Notes: generated by a model from the sequence alone, not told the origin. Shown: positions 34,159-47,195, numbered from the stretch's first letter. The stretch is 64,000 bases of DNA from Gonapodya prolifera JEL478 (GCA_001574975.1 KQ965750.1:124001-188000); one strand, 5' to 3'. Translations and numbers: made by a program.

Positions 34159-37100
34159 TTATCGGACAATAAAACCATCAGGGGGTACTTGATGTTTGAC
34201 CGCATTGAAAGCCGCCAGGGCTCGATCGAAATCCCATTGTGTCTCTACCAGACATTGGCAGGAGTAATTGTATGTGAGATTGGTTTGCGCAGAAAGCGTC
34301 AACACTTTTGCATGCTGCAAGTCGTCCTATAGTAGATAACGGTGAGTACGGCTCTGGTGCCCTTGGACAATAAAACACGTACCAGACCCAACGCCACTTT
34401 TCTCTGCTGCGCATCAAGAGGATCCATTCCTGGCGGTACTGGCACCTGTGCCACTGGCAAGACAGGTTCCGGGACAGGGACGACTACGGGAAGGGGCGCG
34501 ATGGGTTGCAAGGGTACCGGAGGAGCTGGCGCGGGAGCGACCACTTGTGCGCCTTGCTCTAAAGCGTCACGCCAGGCGAAATTTTGCGACCAAGGGCGTA
34601 CCGTGAGCTGATCGTTGAGAACTTCGAAGCGGTAGCCAGCTTGTTGTGCACTATCGATCGCCATCGTTTGAAAGATAAGGTGAACGGCACACGCAGTTGA
34701 GTGTCGGACTAATTCAAACTTACGGGGATCCTTCTCTCGCAGGTGCAATTATGAAAAGTCGATCATAACTTTTGCTCAAATTCATCTTGACTGAAACGAC
34801 ATTTTTTGATACGAGAAGGGTGAGGCGACTCGAAAACAGAGCTCACCCTCGATGAATTCGCCATGTACAGAGACAAAGAGTTTCACCGCACCGGTGGCCG
34901 GATCTTGTTGCATCCAAGAATCAACAACCTTTCGCGTACGGTCGGCAGTATGGCGTGTGTGTGGAAGCGCTTTTATCGCAGCGACAATCGCCTCCGGACC
35001 ACACGCAAGGGTATTGAGGCGTCGGGCTGTGAAGCACAAAAACAATGGTGAGGAAGTGAGAATCAATCGACAGTCCCGACCAGGTCTTACCGGGTTCACG
35101 CAGGGTAGTGAAATTTCTCGATACAGCTTGCCAACCCGACATGTCGTCTGCGAGTTGACCGGTTGACCGACTTCTGACGGTCGATGGTTTGCGGAAGGGG
35201 GGCACGTGAGTGTTGGAGGCCATTGAGAACACGGCGTTTTGGTGATAAAATACACCCAAGGCCGCTCGATTGCTGTCGAACAAAGGGAAGAATCTGGCAA
35301 TGTACGGATTACAGTGATGTGGATACAGTTTCGGAACAGCAGGTACGAACTTGGAGAGGAAGTCTTCCACCACTTCAGCTGTTCCCTCCGAGTCGACCCA
35401 GCCCTTCTTTATTGGTATTGGCCAAATAGAGTCCGGGCCTATAACTCCAACTGCTGCTGCAGACGCCCCGGACGAAGGACGACCTCCAAATGTAATCTCG
35501 CCATCGTCAGGACCTTCTTCAATCGATTCGTCATCCAGGATCATAAGCGTCGGGAACATTGCGAGAACATTTTCGCGGAACTTCTTGCTGGTGGTGGTTG
35601 TCTGGGATCCCGCCATCCCCATAGTATTCAGGTGGTTCACGTGCTTCGCGGCGTCTCGGTCGTACACTGGATTTCCTCGAAGGCGAAGTTCACGAAGAGG
35701 AGCGTTCTTGATGGCCTCTAGATCGCGAAGCGAATTTAGGTTGTTTTGTTCCAGGGAGAGATTGACCAGGGAAGGGGCTTTTTGGAATAAAGTGCGGAAA
35801 CTGTTGAGGGACGCCAGGCGGTTGGAATTGAGAGCGATGGATTGAATCTGAAGGTGGATGTATGGGGGATTGCACTGTGTGATTATTCGCACACCCATGT
35901 CAAAGCAGTCAGCAACACATACCCCAGGGAATTCTTCGCCAATCATCTTACAGAGCACCCCTCCAACTTTTTCGTTGTTGAGATCGTGGAGCTCGGCTTC
36001 TCGAATCGCCGGATTGTTCGCCATACCGGACAGGTCCAAAAGGTGGATCTGCTCTGCGTATTGGAACTTGAGGTACTCTCTCAGAACGGGAATGCGATCC
36101 ATCAGGGCCCCTGAGGACGTCCCCCCTTGCTGTTTCGGGCCGGCACCTCCCTGAGGCCCGTCTTTAGGCTCGGACGACTGCACGGGGTCGAATGAGAGTT
36201 TGAAGCTTTGGAAGCTGGATCCCGATAGGCGCTGCAATGCAGATGCTTCAGCCCAGTTCCCCACGGTCAGCACAACCGTCGTGCCGCCGTCTGTTGTTCG
36301 GACCTGCGAGATGTTGAGATTGCGCTGGCACCGGCGACGCACGAATTGTATGAGTTGTTGTCGTGTTGCGTTAGGTCGGGGACTCCAGCCGGTGATCTGC
36401 AACGTCGTTGAAATAAAATGATGATCAACAAAAGACGGGTGCAGATAGGTAGCGCTTTTAAACGGGCAAAAGAAAAGGCGAGCCCAAAAGGTGGATAGCT
36501 GTCCTGAAGTGCACTTCCACAATTCGCACCCAATCGACAAGTCCCTCGAGTAGGGATGAGTACGTTCCGTAAATCCAAGCAATCGGTTCCAGTCTCTCAA
36601 GCTTATTTCGGCAGAAATGATTCCACCACCCAAACCGCAAACAATCAGATCTTGTCTCTCAAACTCATCATGAAAGAAAGTGAGAAAAATTAATTTGCTC
36701 TTTCACTCACTCACCGCGACATCGACGTTTCCGGGTTTCCTCTGCCCTCCACCCTCCCCAATCATGGGTCCGAAACCGTTCGACTTTTGTCCACTCCCAG
36801 AGCCACTCCCGCTGCCCGCCGAGTTTGGAGCGTTGTCAACCACGCGTCGGCGACTTCCCCCATATGGATCACTACAGTTGTTTCGAGTTTATTTTGTGAA
36901 GTAGGTGAGGTTGGATTGATTCGAGGTGAGTCCATATTAGGAAGGTGGGGGTGGATTGATTCGAGGTGAGTGCATGAGAGTCCATCACGCAGAGCAGAAG
37001 CCGACAAGCAAGACAAAGCGACTTGTGAATTCCAATTCCAGCACGAGGAAGAAAGCCGTCGTGATGAGGGCAAACGAGAGTGTGGAGGGTGAGTGCTCCA

Positions 37101-37468
37101 ACAGTCACGCTGCGCTCGCCACTGCTGCGTCCCGCCAGCTTCCACTGCATGGTCATTCACTAGTCGCCGTGAGGATCAACTTACAAGCCCTTCTTCATTG
37201 GTTGAGCGGTCGCTGACCCGGCGGAGTCTCCCATCGGTGCGTCCCCATCGCGGTCCCCATCGAAAACAACCACGCCGTCTCCAGGTTTCGGACCCAACCT
37301 GTTGAGAACGCTGCCGTTTGGACCGCCTCCACCGCGCCCTCTGCCTCGCCTGCCTGGGCCACCCCGTCCCCCACGGTCTCCCCCGCTACCACGTCGCACA
37401 GCCCCTCCACCACCCGACCTTCCCATTGGTTGCGTCTGTTGTGCTGATTGCGCCCTGTCCGCATACAT
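34159..37468 (-). CDS. MEX67: mRNA export receptor Mex67 (NXF1/TAP)
   Basis: Seven exons (37468-37185, 36871-36715, 36396-35091, 35026-34847, 34790-34724, 34650-34383, 34326-34159) join in phase to 809 residues. In order: a Gly/Arg-rich N-terminus (GRGRGGGG); an RRM-like fold from about residue 148; a leucine-rich repeat block with LNSNRLASL, SLEQNNLNSL and LRLRGNPV; an NTF2-like domain with VHGEFIE and KSYDRLFIIAPAREGS; and a TAP-C/UBA-like end (NYSCQCLVETQWDFDRALAAF). These are the hallmarks of the Mex67 receptor that dimerises with Mtr2/p15, binds FG nucleoporins and carries mRNPs through the pore. Introns 1 and 2 are about 310 nt, longer than most here. The start codon lies 70 bp from that of the divergent MARVEL gene. 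Confidence 0.95.
36912..36975 (+). repeat. direct repeat inside Mex67 intron 1
   Basis: An approximately 19-nt unit (ggattgattcgaggtgagt) occurs twice about 38 nt apart within intron 1 of the minus-strand Mex67 gene. It looks like a local tandem duplication. Confidence 0.7.
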
Positions 37469-37538
37469 GATGGGAATGGCGGGAAGTGTGGACGAGAAAT
37501 AGGTGTCCGCAGTATTCAGCGAACTTCAGCTGCTCAGA

Positions 37539-38990
37539 ATGACCATGTCAGCACCAGACGACAAAGACGCTCAAACTCCGCAGCAACCCGATTCCAATCC
37601 ATCCCCACCACCCCCGACGCCTGCCGATGGCGAAGCTCCCAGCGCTCCTGCCATCTCGAGCAGGGTGTCACAAGAGTCCTCAAAGGCTTCATCCCCTCGC
37701 TCCGTCCACGCTGTAGAATTTACTTTCGACCAGAGCTTCCAAAGGCCGAGCACGGACTCTCGAAAACGACGGCAGGATGAGGACCCCATGAGTCGAAGGG
37801 GTGGTGATGCTTCACTGCCACAATCCCCGAGCAGTCCTGCCAGTGCAGATGGCGCGAGACAACGCAAGAACTCGAGGGGTGCGTCGGACAGCAGTGAAGA
37901 CGACGTGGACCACTTTCTTTACAAGGAAGATCTGGACAAGCTTTTGATCTTCACAAAATCTATCCCACCGCCTAATCCACTCGCGACCATGAGAGAGCTT
38001 CGCTTTGTTTTTCGCGCCGTGCAACTTTGCGTTGCTATTGGTACGTTGGAACATGGGCCCTGGATGGTGATATTTCGCTTCACTTTATTTGCTCGCCAGG
38101 CTCCTTCATTTCCCTCTCCCTTTCTTCCTTTGACGTCAACTACCCCTCCACCCTTATCGGAACCTCTGGTATAAACTTTATGTGAGCTTTGACCTGGAGA
38201 CTGTGAGGTGCGAGACTGTTCCAATCACCGCTCACATCGCGTCACCGCACAAAGGTGTGCCACCTCCGTGTCGTCCATGGTGAGTCGAAAAACTGTTTCG
38301 ACCATTGCTTTTAATACGCCCCCTGCTGACCTCCGGGTGGGGGGAACGAGATGGTGTCTATATCCTGCATGTTCCTCTACCTGTTCCCACATTTGCTGGG
38401 GATTCCACCTGTCAGACACGTGAGTTAACGTCTAGCATAGATACACTCTCTGAGCCGGAGGTTAAACTGCCCGCATTGACGACACGCACCCAGCCCCGCT
38501 TTTCTCGTGTCGAAGTTGCGACGGACCTCTTCTGGATTGCATTCTGGATCGCTGGTAAGCAAGTGTGGTAACCATGACAATCTTTATTTGTGACAAGTGC
38601 ACCTCATATCGCAGCGTCAACCGTCGGCGCTGTCTTCGGAAATTGTCCCCGAAAATTTTTCGACCCCATCACCAAGGACAACAACTCGTGTGTACCTTGG
38701 AACTTGAGTATGATTTTGGGCTACTTGAGTGAGTGGCGCAGGCCGCATCTTTGAAAACGGTCTCATTATCACACACGACTTGGCAGCTGCGGTAATGTTT
38801 GCCGTCACGTTCACAATGGTGCGTATCACTATTCACGAACCAACCTTGGTCACCGTCTCATGCGGGCTTCGAACAGGGCGTTGTGGACCTCAAGAAGTAC
38901 GGCTGGGGTTATGCCACTGGCAAGTTTTCCGCAAACGAAGGATGGGTCGGGTGGGCACGAGGGAGCTGGGCATCGCATTCCGATATATAA
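37539..38990 (+). CDS. MARVEL-type tetraspan membrane protein
   Basis: Eight exons (37539-38040, 38100-38181, 38255-38279, 38351-38419, 38494-38554, 38615-38728, 38787-38818, 38877-38990) join in phase to 332 residues. The first 150 residues are disordered and charged (SSEDDVDHFLYKED). Four hydrophobic segments follow in MARVEL spacing: FVFRAVQLCVAIGSFISL, SVSSMMVSISCMFLYLF, VATDLFWIAFWIAASTVGAV and LTAVMFAVTFTM, with a short cytosolic tail. MARVEL proteins organise membrane domains and vesicle carriers. The exact family is uncertain. Very small exons (25 and 32 nt) are typical of this gene-dense genome. Confidence 0.7.
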
Positions 38991-39033
38991 AAGATTTTAC
39001 ATTAATTGAATCATTTGTACTACTTCCACTCAT

Positions 39034-40023
39034 TCAACCTCGCAACAATATGCGCACCATCTTGTTCCCCGCCTTGCATTCGACGCACCCAGCGTGCAGA
39101 CCGCTCAGCAGACCCAACTCGTCCGCAAACTCGTCCGAAAGCGTTCGCAAGAGATTCTCGCTGCGTGTCTCCACGTCGGTCCAGGCAATACTAACATGAA
39201 AGCTCGGTGTCGCGTAGTACTGCGGGAGTTGGAACGTTGCCAGAACTGCGTCGGAGTCAGAAACAAGGTTGTTGAACTTGGGGAAAGCGGTGCGTCAGAA
39301 ATCTCCAACACGTCCCTGTGGCACGTTCCAACCCACGTCCCGCTTTCCACCGAGCACATCGAGCGCGAGGAAGGTCTGGCTTTTGTTGTAATTTTGGTAT
39401 GTCTTGAATGACCCTAAGCTGTAGCGAAACCTTCACAGATGGGCCGATGAGCGAGTCATGGTTCCATATCCAGCGGCTGAAAAAGCATATGCTGTATGCC
39501 CACTGCTTCCGCTTCGACGCCCGCATTTCCAGACCCTTTGTAAACGCTTCAAGCTGAAAAATCCGCAGTATCACGGGCCTTGTCAAGCTCACGTGCAGCG
39601 ACGTGTAGCTGCCATCTCTTGATAGCGACCGTAGCGAGGGTTCGAACTCTCGAGCGCGAGCCACAATTCTTTCCACGAGAGAGCGTTGATCCTCCGACAA
39701 TGATACGGGAATGTACGCGATTGCCGTCCTGTGCCAATAGAATGGGTTATGTAATGAGTGCAGCGTGCCCCCCAACGATGAGAGGTCTAACCAATCGCCC
39801 TGCGAGTGTACGCGCGCCTGGGGATGATTTGTATTCGCTACCTCTGGAAAAAGCAGAGATTGTATAAATAAGAGATCCGTAGTCTGGTTTGCTTTGAGAT
39901 GTTCTCACGAGATTCACTCCCTTCTGGGAGGGCAGCCGATGGCAGCGAGCCGGTGCCCGTCGCTGAGACCTGATCGTTTTTTGTATGAACATCCTCGTCG
40001 GATGAATAGTCCACAAGGCTCAT
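39034..40023 (-). CDS. USB1: U6 snRNA 3' phosphodiesterase Usb1
   Basis: Five exons (40023-39909, 39843-39792, 39728-39437, 39375-39337, 39276-39034) join in phase to 246 residues. The N-terminus MSLVDYSSDED matches Usb1 style. Two HxS motifs of the 2H phosphoesterase fold are present: LHVSLTRP (His101, Ser103) and FHVSIAW (His193, Ser195), with TFLALDVLGG between them. Usb1 trims and modifies the 3' end of U6 snRNA in the nucleus, stabilising it for the spliceosome. The coding start overlaps by 22 bp the likely start of the divergent exchanger gene. Confidence 0.92.
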
Positions 40024-42526
40024 CGCTCAATCTTTCGGTGTTTTCATATATTGGCAGCAATGGCAGTCAAAAGCCATGTCCACAGTATGTTCACGAATTC
40101 TCCATGGAATGCGAGAATCCGACGAGTTCGCTGCTCAACTATGCGGGATTCTACTATTGCGTCATGGGTGGGCAGCATGCCCTGGCTCTGGTGCTCTTGG
40201 TGAAGGACCTTGTCCAAGATGATGACTGTCGGCTTTCTCATCGCGCACAACCCCACAGATCGTGTGGCTTCTGTACGTGTTCCTCATTTTCTCCACAGCG
40301 GTATCCTCGTTTTTCGTACCCAACATACAATGGCTCACGAAGTGAGTAGTCGCGGAGGTGATGCACCCCACCGGCAATTCTTACAATCAAACGATTTCAA
40401 GAGCCCTGTCTTTGTCCGAAACGGTAGCTGGAGTCACACTAGCTGCCCTGGGTAATGGAGCGCCTGACATATTTTCGTCGGTGGCCGCATTTGCGAATGG
40501 GGGAACAAATGAACTTGGAGTTGGTGTGCTACTGGGTTCGTAGGTGGCTCGCAAGCATGGCGCTTGAATCTTTTTCAAAAGTGTTTCAATCTAGGTGGCT
40601 CTTTGTTCGTCATAATGGTTGTTGTCGGTGTCATTGCCCTTTTGCATGATGACCCGGTGTGTGCAAGCAAACTTGATGCAGAACTCAACCGTGACCTTAG
40701 ATTTCAGTTCCCAGTCGCAAAGCGGCCATTTTTGCGCGATATTTGTGCCTTCTTAGGGGCCCTTGTAATGCTACTCGTCATTATCGCCGATGGCAAAATC
40801 ACCATTGTCGAAAGCACTGTACTGGTATGCGAGGCACCATTTTCGACACACTCTGCATTTCACGTTTGCCATTCGGAATCCTTTAGATAGTGTACTACCT
40901 CGTCTACGTGCTCGTGGTCGTTGTTGCGCATGTCATATATCGCCGGCAAAAAAGGAACCTACCAATCCGTGAATTCCAAGTTATGTCAAGTTTCTAACGA
41001 GAGATTGTGTAGCTTACTTTACTGTGCTGTATAGGTGCACCATCTGAAAGCCAAGTGCCCGACCTTCAAGGTCGCCGTTCCGACGAGGGTGCTTGGGTCG
41101 ACGAATCCTCCCACCTGCTATCAGACGACGAGCTTTCTGATGTTAACGTGCTTAACTTCAACATTCCCGTGATAGAAATATCTCACACTCCAACTCTGGT
41201 TCCGTTATTTGCCGAGGAGTCCAAATTTCATCACATTCTCCAGTCCCTGTCACCATTTACAAACGGCTGGGTCCACGCACCCCTGCACGAGCGCCTAACG
41301 GGACTAGCGTTACTTCCCGTTTGGATGATGCTTCGCCTCACTATTCCGGTTGTGACTGATGAGTACGCCCAGAGGGAGCCTTCTCTCCGTCTGCCGTCCC
41401 CGTTGGTTGAACGTGCTTTCCTCGGCTTAAACGCCGACGGGACGTTGTCGGTCTCTCCAGAAAGTGCCTCCCCTGAAGAAATTGACGTTTACAGTGACGA
41501 GGGAGCAGAAGACGACCTTCCGCGAGATCTATCGCAGACCGACACGAGCTCATTTCGATACATCACTGAGGCCCTGAGTTTGAAAACAGGCTTGTTGCCT
41601 AGCCCTAGGGTCGATTGGCACCAACCCCAACAAGTTTGGCACAAGTGGCTGACTGTTATCAATTGCGCTCTCTTCCCGTGGGTGTTTGCATTCAGCTTCA
41701 TAGGTGAGTTCTTTAGATCCTTTAGACCTCCATCCCTCGGTAACACATTCTGTTTAAGGCCTCTCCAATACGACCCTAGGAGTTCCTTCTTGGGTCGTTG
41801 CTCTACTCTTCAGTCTTGCCGGCGGCTCGAGCGCGTACTTCTTTTTATCAGCGACTGCACGTCCGAAGTTGCTCGACTTTCTGTCGGTTTTAGGATTCCT
41901 TTCTGGGATCGCGTGGATTTATGTGAGTTCGCTAAACGCCGACACCTTCTTGATCTTAGGAATAATGGCACCAATGCACTCGCAGGTAATTGCAAATGAG
42001 CTCGTCGGCATTTTAAGCACGATGGGTCAGATCTTGCAAATACCTGACGCGATCTTGGGACTTACCGTGTTCGCTATTGGGAACAGCTCGAGCGATTTAA
42101 TCGTGCGTATTGTGGGATGATACTTTTTGGTGGCTCGTCGCACATACTGACGTGGAATCACAGACCGATATTGCAATGGCACGAATGGGGATGGGCCGGA
42201 TGGCTATTGCCGCTGCCTTTGGTGGGCCGTTGCTAAGTGGGTAATTCAAGCCTTGCCAAAAGACATCAACTAAACCTTCGTCTTGTCCAGACCTGGTGCT
42301 AGGCCTCGGACTTTCGTTTGCACTTCTCTCCATTGCGAACGGAGAGGTTTTGTTTGAGGCTTCCCACGTAATATGGGCCAGCTTGTGGCTTTTAATTGTT
42401 GTTTTAGTTTTGCTCGGCATTGCCGTTCCATTGCAAGGTTTCAAAATTCACAGATGGCTGGGATATTTTCTGATTGGGGGTTACTGCGTTGTAACGTGCC
42501 TAGAGATTATTGTCGTTTATACATGA
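40002..42526 (+). CDS. NCLX-type sodium/calcium (cation/calcium) exchanger
   Basis: Ten exons (40002-40199, 40259-40341, 40402-40535, 40595-40824, 40887-40968, 41035-41703, 41759-41922, 41986-42102, 42164-42236, 42291-42526) join in phase to 661 residues. A Cys-containing N-terminal loop (CPQYVHEFSMEC then SLLNYAGFYYC) is the NCLX/CCX signature. The alpha-1 repeat is GNGAPDIFSSVAA; the alpha-2 repeat is GNSSSDLITDIAMAR followed by GGPLLNLVLGLG. A long acidic cytosolic loop (about 290-500) separates the two halves. It exchanges Ca2+ for monovalent cations across a mitochondrial or endomembrane. The ATG at 40002 lies inside the USB1 first exon on the other strand, so an unseen upstream exon for one of them is possible. 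Confidence 0.88.
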
Positions 42527-42602
42527 TTAAATTCTTCACATCTCCACAATGTACGCGTGCGCAGAACAGTCAATACTACTGTCTCAAAACATGATCTGTT
42601 GG

Positions 42603-45600
42603 TCATGATGTGTTCTCGAGTGAAATGCTCTTGAGCTTCTCGGACATTCCGGCAAGAGTATCCACTACAATGCTCGCATTTCCTCGAGCCGGGATTCGAA
42701 TTCGAGTGGCTAGGGCTCCGTCAACGGGTTTGAAATCATCCTTCAGTGCAGCACCTGCTGATGCAAACACGGCTGCGGCAGCCTCGGGCGCTATTTTCGG
42801 AGGTGGGATGACGGGATCCCGCATGAGGGCACGTGACGAAGCCTTTTAGAGAATTGGATGAATCTAAGTGGCAGAATGTTGGCTAGTGATATTCTCACCG
42901 GTAGGAAATCAAACTTTTTCAGTCTCCTGTTCCCGGACGATTCCCTCCTCAAATGCATCTCAGTACTGGAGCTTAGAACCGTGCCAAATGAGTTTCTTGA
43001 CCGTATTGCTCCTGGCCTCACACGATGGTCCAATGTTGCACTTAATTGTGTGGCGGCCTTCCTCAAATCCTTTGCTCCAGTCGCGGTTTCGGGCATAAAC
43101 TGAAGAAGAGAATTGATTCTCAGAACTGCAGTTCGAGCAGGTTCATCTCGGTTATGCGAATGCACACTCGACAAAAGAAGCTCGCGTGGGTCCAGTTCGA
43201 GAAGATGATCTTGGTCTGTGTCTTCCTCTGGTTTTTCCTCACCATCTACAATCATTGATTCACTTGTAGCCTCAGCTAGCTTTGCGGCTTTAGGAACTTC
43301 GTGCTGATTGGACGCACGCATATTTTGATTGTCATTTTCCACCCACTGATTCCGTCTTCTTCGAAAATCTCGCTCCCTCATTGCAGGAGGGTCAGGACGC
43401 ATAGAGCCCCTCACGGAGTCAGGCAGTAATCCATCACGACGTCCACGAACTTGAGGATACCTCCAATCCTTATTCGCACTGAATTCTGGAGGATAAGAAC
43501 TGTCATGATATCCCCTGGGGCCTTGGCCCCGTCCTCCCCGAAGAGCGGTCTCACGATCCCATCTTTCCCAATCCATTCGATGCCGTTCCCAGTTTTCCCT
43601 GGCAATGGGACCCATGCGAGCTGGTGGGGGTGGAGGGAGTGGTGGTGGTGGTCGGACCATCATTGGAGGGCCTCGACCATCCCATGGGCCAGGCCGCGGA
43701 AGTGGAGCAGTTGGAGGAAGTGGACGACGATCCTGCATGTATGCGTTGGCCGATAGGGGAGCTTTCGGACCAGGGAGTCGACCAGGTTCTGCTCGGTTCG
43801 GCGGCCATGCTTCAATTGATTCACGCCCAACACGTCTATCACGTCCAACGCGTCCATCACGTGCATCACGTGGGTCGCGTGCGTCACGACCTTCCCGTAT
43901 ATCGCGTAAATCATGCCCTTCCCGAGGGTCACGAGTGTCAAGTCCTTGCCGGGTGTCCCTTCCTGCCATGGTCCGAGGCTCGCGCTCCCGTATCCGTAGG
44001 TCGTTTAGTCTATGAGAATGAAATGAAATTTCTCCATCGTCCGGACCTGTGGCACTCGAAGGTGGTCTTGCAAAGGGACGTGGACTCAAAGCCCGATCGC
44101 TCCGTTGTCGAACATGGCCACTGGCACTATGAGATGGGACCATTGAATTTGGTTCCATTTTGGAATCTCCAGAGAAAGATCGTTCGATGGGTCCTGTGAT
44201 CATGTTTTGCTCACGATCAGTTGTACCACTGGCACCGGTGGCGGGCTCCGGCCAGCTCCACGTTGTTTCCTTAGTTTCTATGTTCCAATAGTAAGTGCGA
44301 CTATCAGGAGTTGAAGCGCTACGCCAACTTGGAGGCAGGGTAGCCTGTGGGCCTCGGGAAGTATCTGACTGCGTGGGGGAGGTATTATTGTTCTGGTGGT
44401 GTGGGATAGTTGGGGAGCTTTTGTCGATTCCTGCGACAAAACTTCTGTCGCGAGAGCGAGATTCGTCCCGTGTGTGGCCGTCACCCCGTCCTCGTGATGT
44501 GGACCGTTCATCGGATGTGCGCCCTCTACCACCTGCACCACGCATTACCAGCTCGCCATCATTTGCGAGTTTGTGCTTGCCACCCGCCGTTTGAAAATTT
44601 GCTTGCATCGATCCTCTTCGAATATGTGGGGGATCATTCCGTACAGCTCCCAGTGGTGGTGTGGTTGCCCAATCTTCAGAATCCTTCCGCCACCTTGAGT
44701 CCGACCACCATCTTGAATGGGTTTCCGTTTCAAGAACGTCCCTTCGATCAGTCAAGCGAGGCCCAAGAGGTTGTTGTCGTCCCGACCGAGCGTTCTCCTC
44801 AGAAATCCTGGGGCGTTTAGCCAAAGGCCTATCATCCAACGTGCCTACTCGTCCCGTAGGCGGAGGCGACATCACTCGGTGCCTCTTCTTATCACCGAGT
44901 CCATCTCCATGCTCTGCGAGCTCCCTGCCCGGCTGTAGGCGACTCCCTAATCGGTCAAGAGCGGATCGCTTCGGCATTGGAGTTTCACCGTACGCTAGTT
45001 TCTCTCCTGGTGACGATGAAGGAAGGCCTAGCGGGGGTGAGATATTGGACAGCGCTCAAAACTTGGGTTCGCTGCAGCACACCTCTGTCGTTGGTCTCGT
45101 CTGCCAACGAAAATTTTCTTCGCACCAAAGGCCGCCCCACGTCTCCACGCTCAGGCCCACCACTCGCACCGACGTTATTCTTCGTTTTTGTAAAAATTTG
45201 CTCCTGGGGAGGGAGTGGTTTGCGCTCTCTTGAAGGAGGAGGGTCCATTCTGGGTGCCCCCTGTTTGCGAACCCCGCGGTCGCCAGGGGTGGGCGATGCA
45301 GTCTGTAAGCGCTCTCGCTCGCGGCGCGCAGCACCCATAATTTGAAAGTCTGTCTTGGCTGGGTATTGAGGAGGATCAGGTTGGGGTTCAAAACGCCGTG
45401 CGGGCGGCAGTGTTCCAGAATCTGGACTGGGCACATAGTGCCGCGAGGGATCCTGTCTACTCCGAGGGGGTTCTTCAGTTCGGGGTTGATTTCTTCCTCC
45501 ATTTTGCGCAGGAAAACGCTCATGCGAGTGAGGTCTTTGGCTATCGTTGGTGGGAGTCCGATTGTTGGTCGGTGGTGAATACCGCGAAGGACTGCCGTTT

Positions 45601-45800
45601 GCTGTCGGAGCAGACAAATTACGTCCCTCTGGCCAAGCGTTGTCCCTCTGGCCGCGATCCGGTGCAGATGTGGGACCCTCCGAACGCTCCCCGTCTGCCC
45701 GGTACGAATCTCCTCTCCGTTGATCCTGTGCACCACTAACCGGTGGAGCGTGCGCATATGGACGGAGACGAGCAGGCGGTGGTGGTGGAAGAGAGTGCAT
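42603..45800 (-). CDS. WW-domain, Arg/Asp-repeat rich nuclear protein
   Basis: Modelled as three exons (45800-45015, 44968-42899, 42842-42603), about 1,031 residues. The first intron would be 49 nt (GTCACC...GAAG). Without it, two open frames lie 7 bp apart on the same strand, which is unlikely in a eukaryote. Features: a Pro-rich N-terminus (HSLPPPPPARL), a basic KKRHRV/AKRPRI nuclear-localisation-like segment, a WW domain near residue 475 (LPPSWRSASTPDSRTYYWN... TTWSWPEP), a run of RD/RE dipeptide repeats (43850-43935), poly-Pro, and a helical C-terminal part (RDPVIPPPKIAPEAAAAVF to the end). The RD/RS and WW content suggests splicing or RNA-polymerase-linked functions, but no specific family was recognised. 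Confidence 0.65.
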
Positions 45801-45919
45801 TTGGGGAATTCATGCGGATGTTGCTGTGTTCGCAGCAGTTTGGCAGCCCATCATTGAACTCGCCTTCTCTCCCCAAAAAAAACATGTAATCCAGCGTACA
45901 AGCGATAGGTATATCGTAG

Positions 45920-47195
45920 CTAATTCCGAAGTCTCTCCGCGGGCTCCCTCTCTTCTTCATACTCAACTTCCACTCGTCGTCTCCCGGGTTTCAAATTAGA
46001 GGTTTTGGAGCCCGGAAACGGTTTCCGCCCTTTGGCTAATGATGGGCCCACTTTTCGAGCTCCAGGTTTCGGTTTTGAGCCTTGACTGAAACTGTCCTCG
46101 ACGTCATCGGAATCAGACTCTTCCAACATCTCCTCGACTTCCTCCTCAGACTCTTCCATTTCCTCTTCCATTTCCATCTCATCCTCATCTGATTCATCGT
46201 CCTCCTCGAACATGGCGCTACCGTCATCGCTTTCATCCTCCAGCTCCTCCTCCTCAGAATCTTCGAGCTCGTCTTCCTCCTCGAGCTCTTCTTCGGCTTC
46301 AACGTTGTCCAGCGCCCGCGCGAAGGCACTTGGGTTGGTATTGACAATTCCATCCTGGATGGGACAAATGGCAACATTACGTTACATGAAACATCCGCTT
46401 CAAACGGAAGACAAGCGAACTCACCGTTCCGTACACGCCACCTTTCAACCTATCCAATAGTTCCTTCTCGATGGCCTGTTCGAGGCGTGCGGCGGATTCT
46501 GCCTTTGCTTCGCGTGATCGTTCCCGCTTCTCAATTTTTTTATGGATAGGCACAAGCTTCGGCCTTGAGCGGGTGAAACGACCATCAGATACCTCCACAC
46601 AACCTCAACCGTCAAAGCTTACTTTGTTTTCATTCGAAGTCGTCTCGCTCGGATCAAGTATTGTGTTATCTTCGTGAGACGCTGCTTGCACTTGTGAATC
46701 TGGAAATTCGGGAAATATTCGAGGTTTTTGTCGATCTTGAGCGACAAAAGAACGGTGTTGGTGCAGAGTGGAGAGAATGTGTGGTCAACGTGGCTCTCAC
46801 TTGTTCCAATGCTTGGGCGTAGTTTTTCGAAAGGCGAATCTTTTCCCACATCTTTGCAGGAGAGTGAGCGCGCTCGATAGTCTTAATGTACAGGTAGCAG
46901 ACACCTGAGATGGCATTCGAATGAAGCAAGAGTATTAATTTATTAAAAGCCGGGACATTTCACTCACCCTCCCGCTCCCGAACCGTCGCATATTGCGAGT
47001 TTGCTAGAGGGCACGACTGTCTGTTACACAGACCAGTGACGTTGTACTCATTACGACAGAAATTTTGAGTCACAGTTCTAAAGAACCATCGTGAGATATT
47101 CTGCGACCTGATGGGCGGCTGAGGCGAGCTCACTTGACTTTAAAGCTGCAAAACTGGTGGTTGATGACCTGCCAAATGACCTCATCGTGCTGCAT
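45920..47195 (-). CDS. MAK16: ribosome biogenesis factor Mak16
   Basis: Six exons (47195-47134, 47077-46968, 46904-46801, 46735-46623, 46563-46425, 46354-45920) join in phase to 320 residues. The start [20 protein letters not shown], the C-rich [20 protein letters not shown] segment, [20 protein letters not shown], and [19 protein letters not shown] are diagnostic. A long acidic tail and a basic end ([18 protein letters not shown]) follow. Mak16 acts with Rpf1, Nsa1 and Rrp1 in early 60S pre-ribosome assembly in the nucleolus. The gene is divergent from the TMX gene with 98 bp between ATGs. Confidence 0.96.

Noticed and set aside
39600-39680. tRNA-like B-box (GGTTCGAACTC)
   Set aside because: It lies in the coding sequence of USB1, and no acceptor stem, anticodon arm or A box can be folded around it.
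42791-44977. Independent 728-residue gene starting at ATG 44977
   Set aside because: It would begin 7 bp after another same-strand frame; a 49-nt in-phase intron joins them. The 3' end also continues through a clear intron to 42603.
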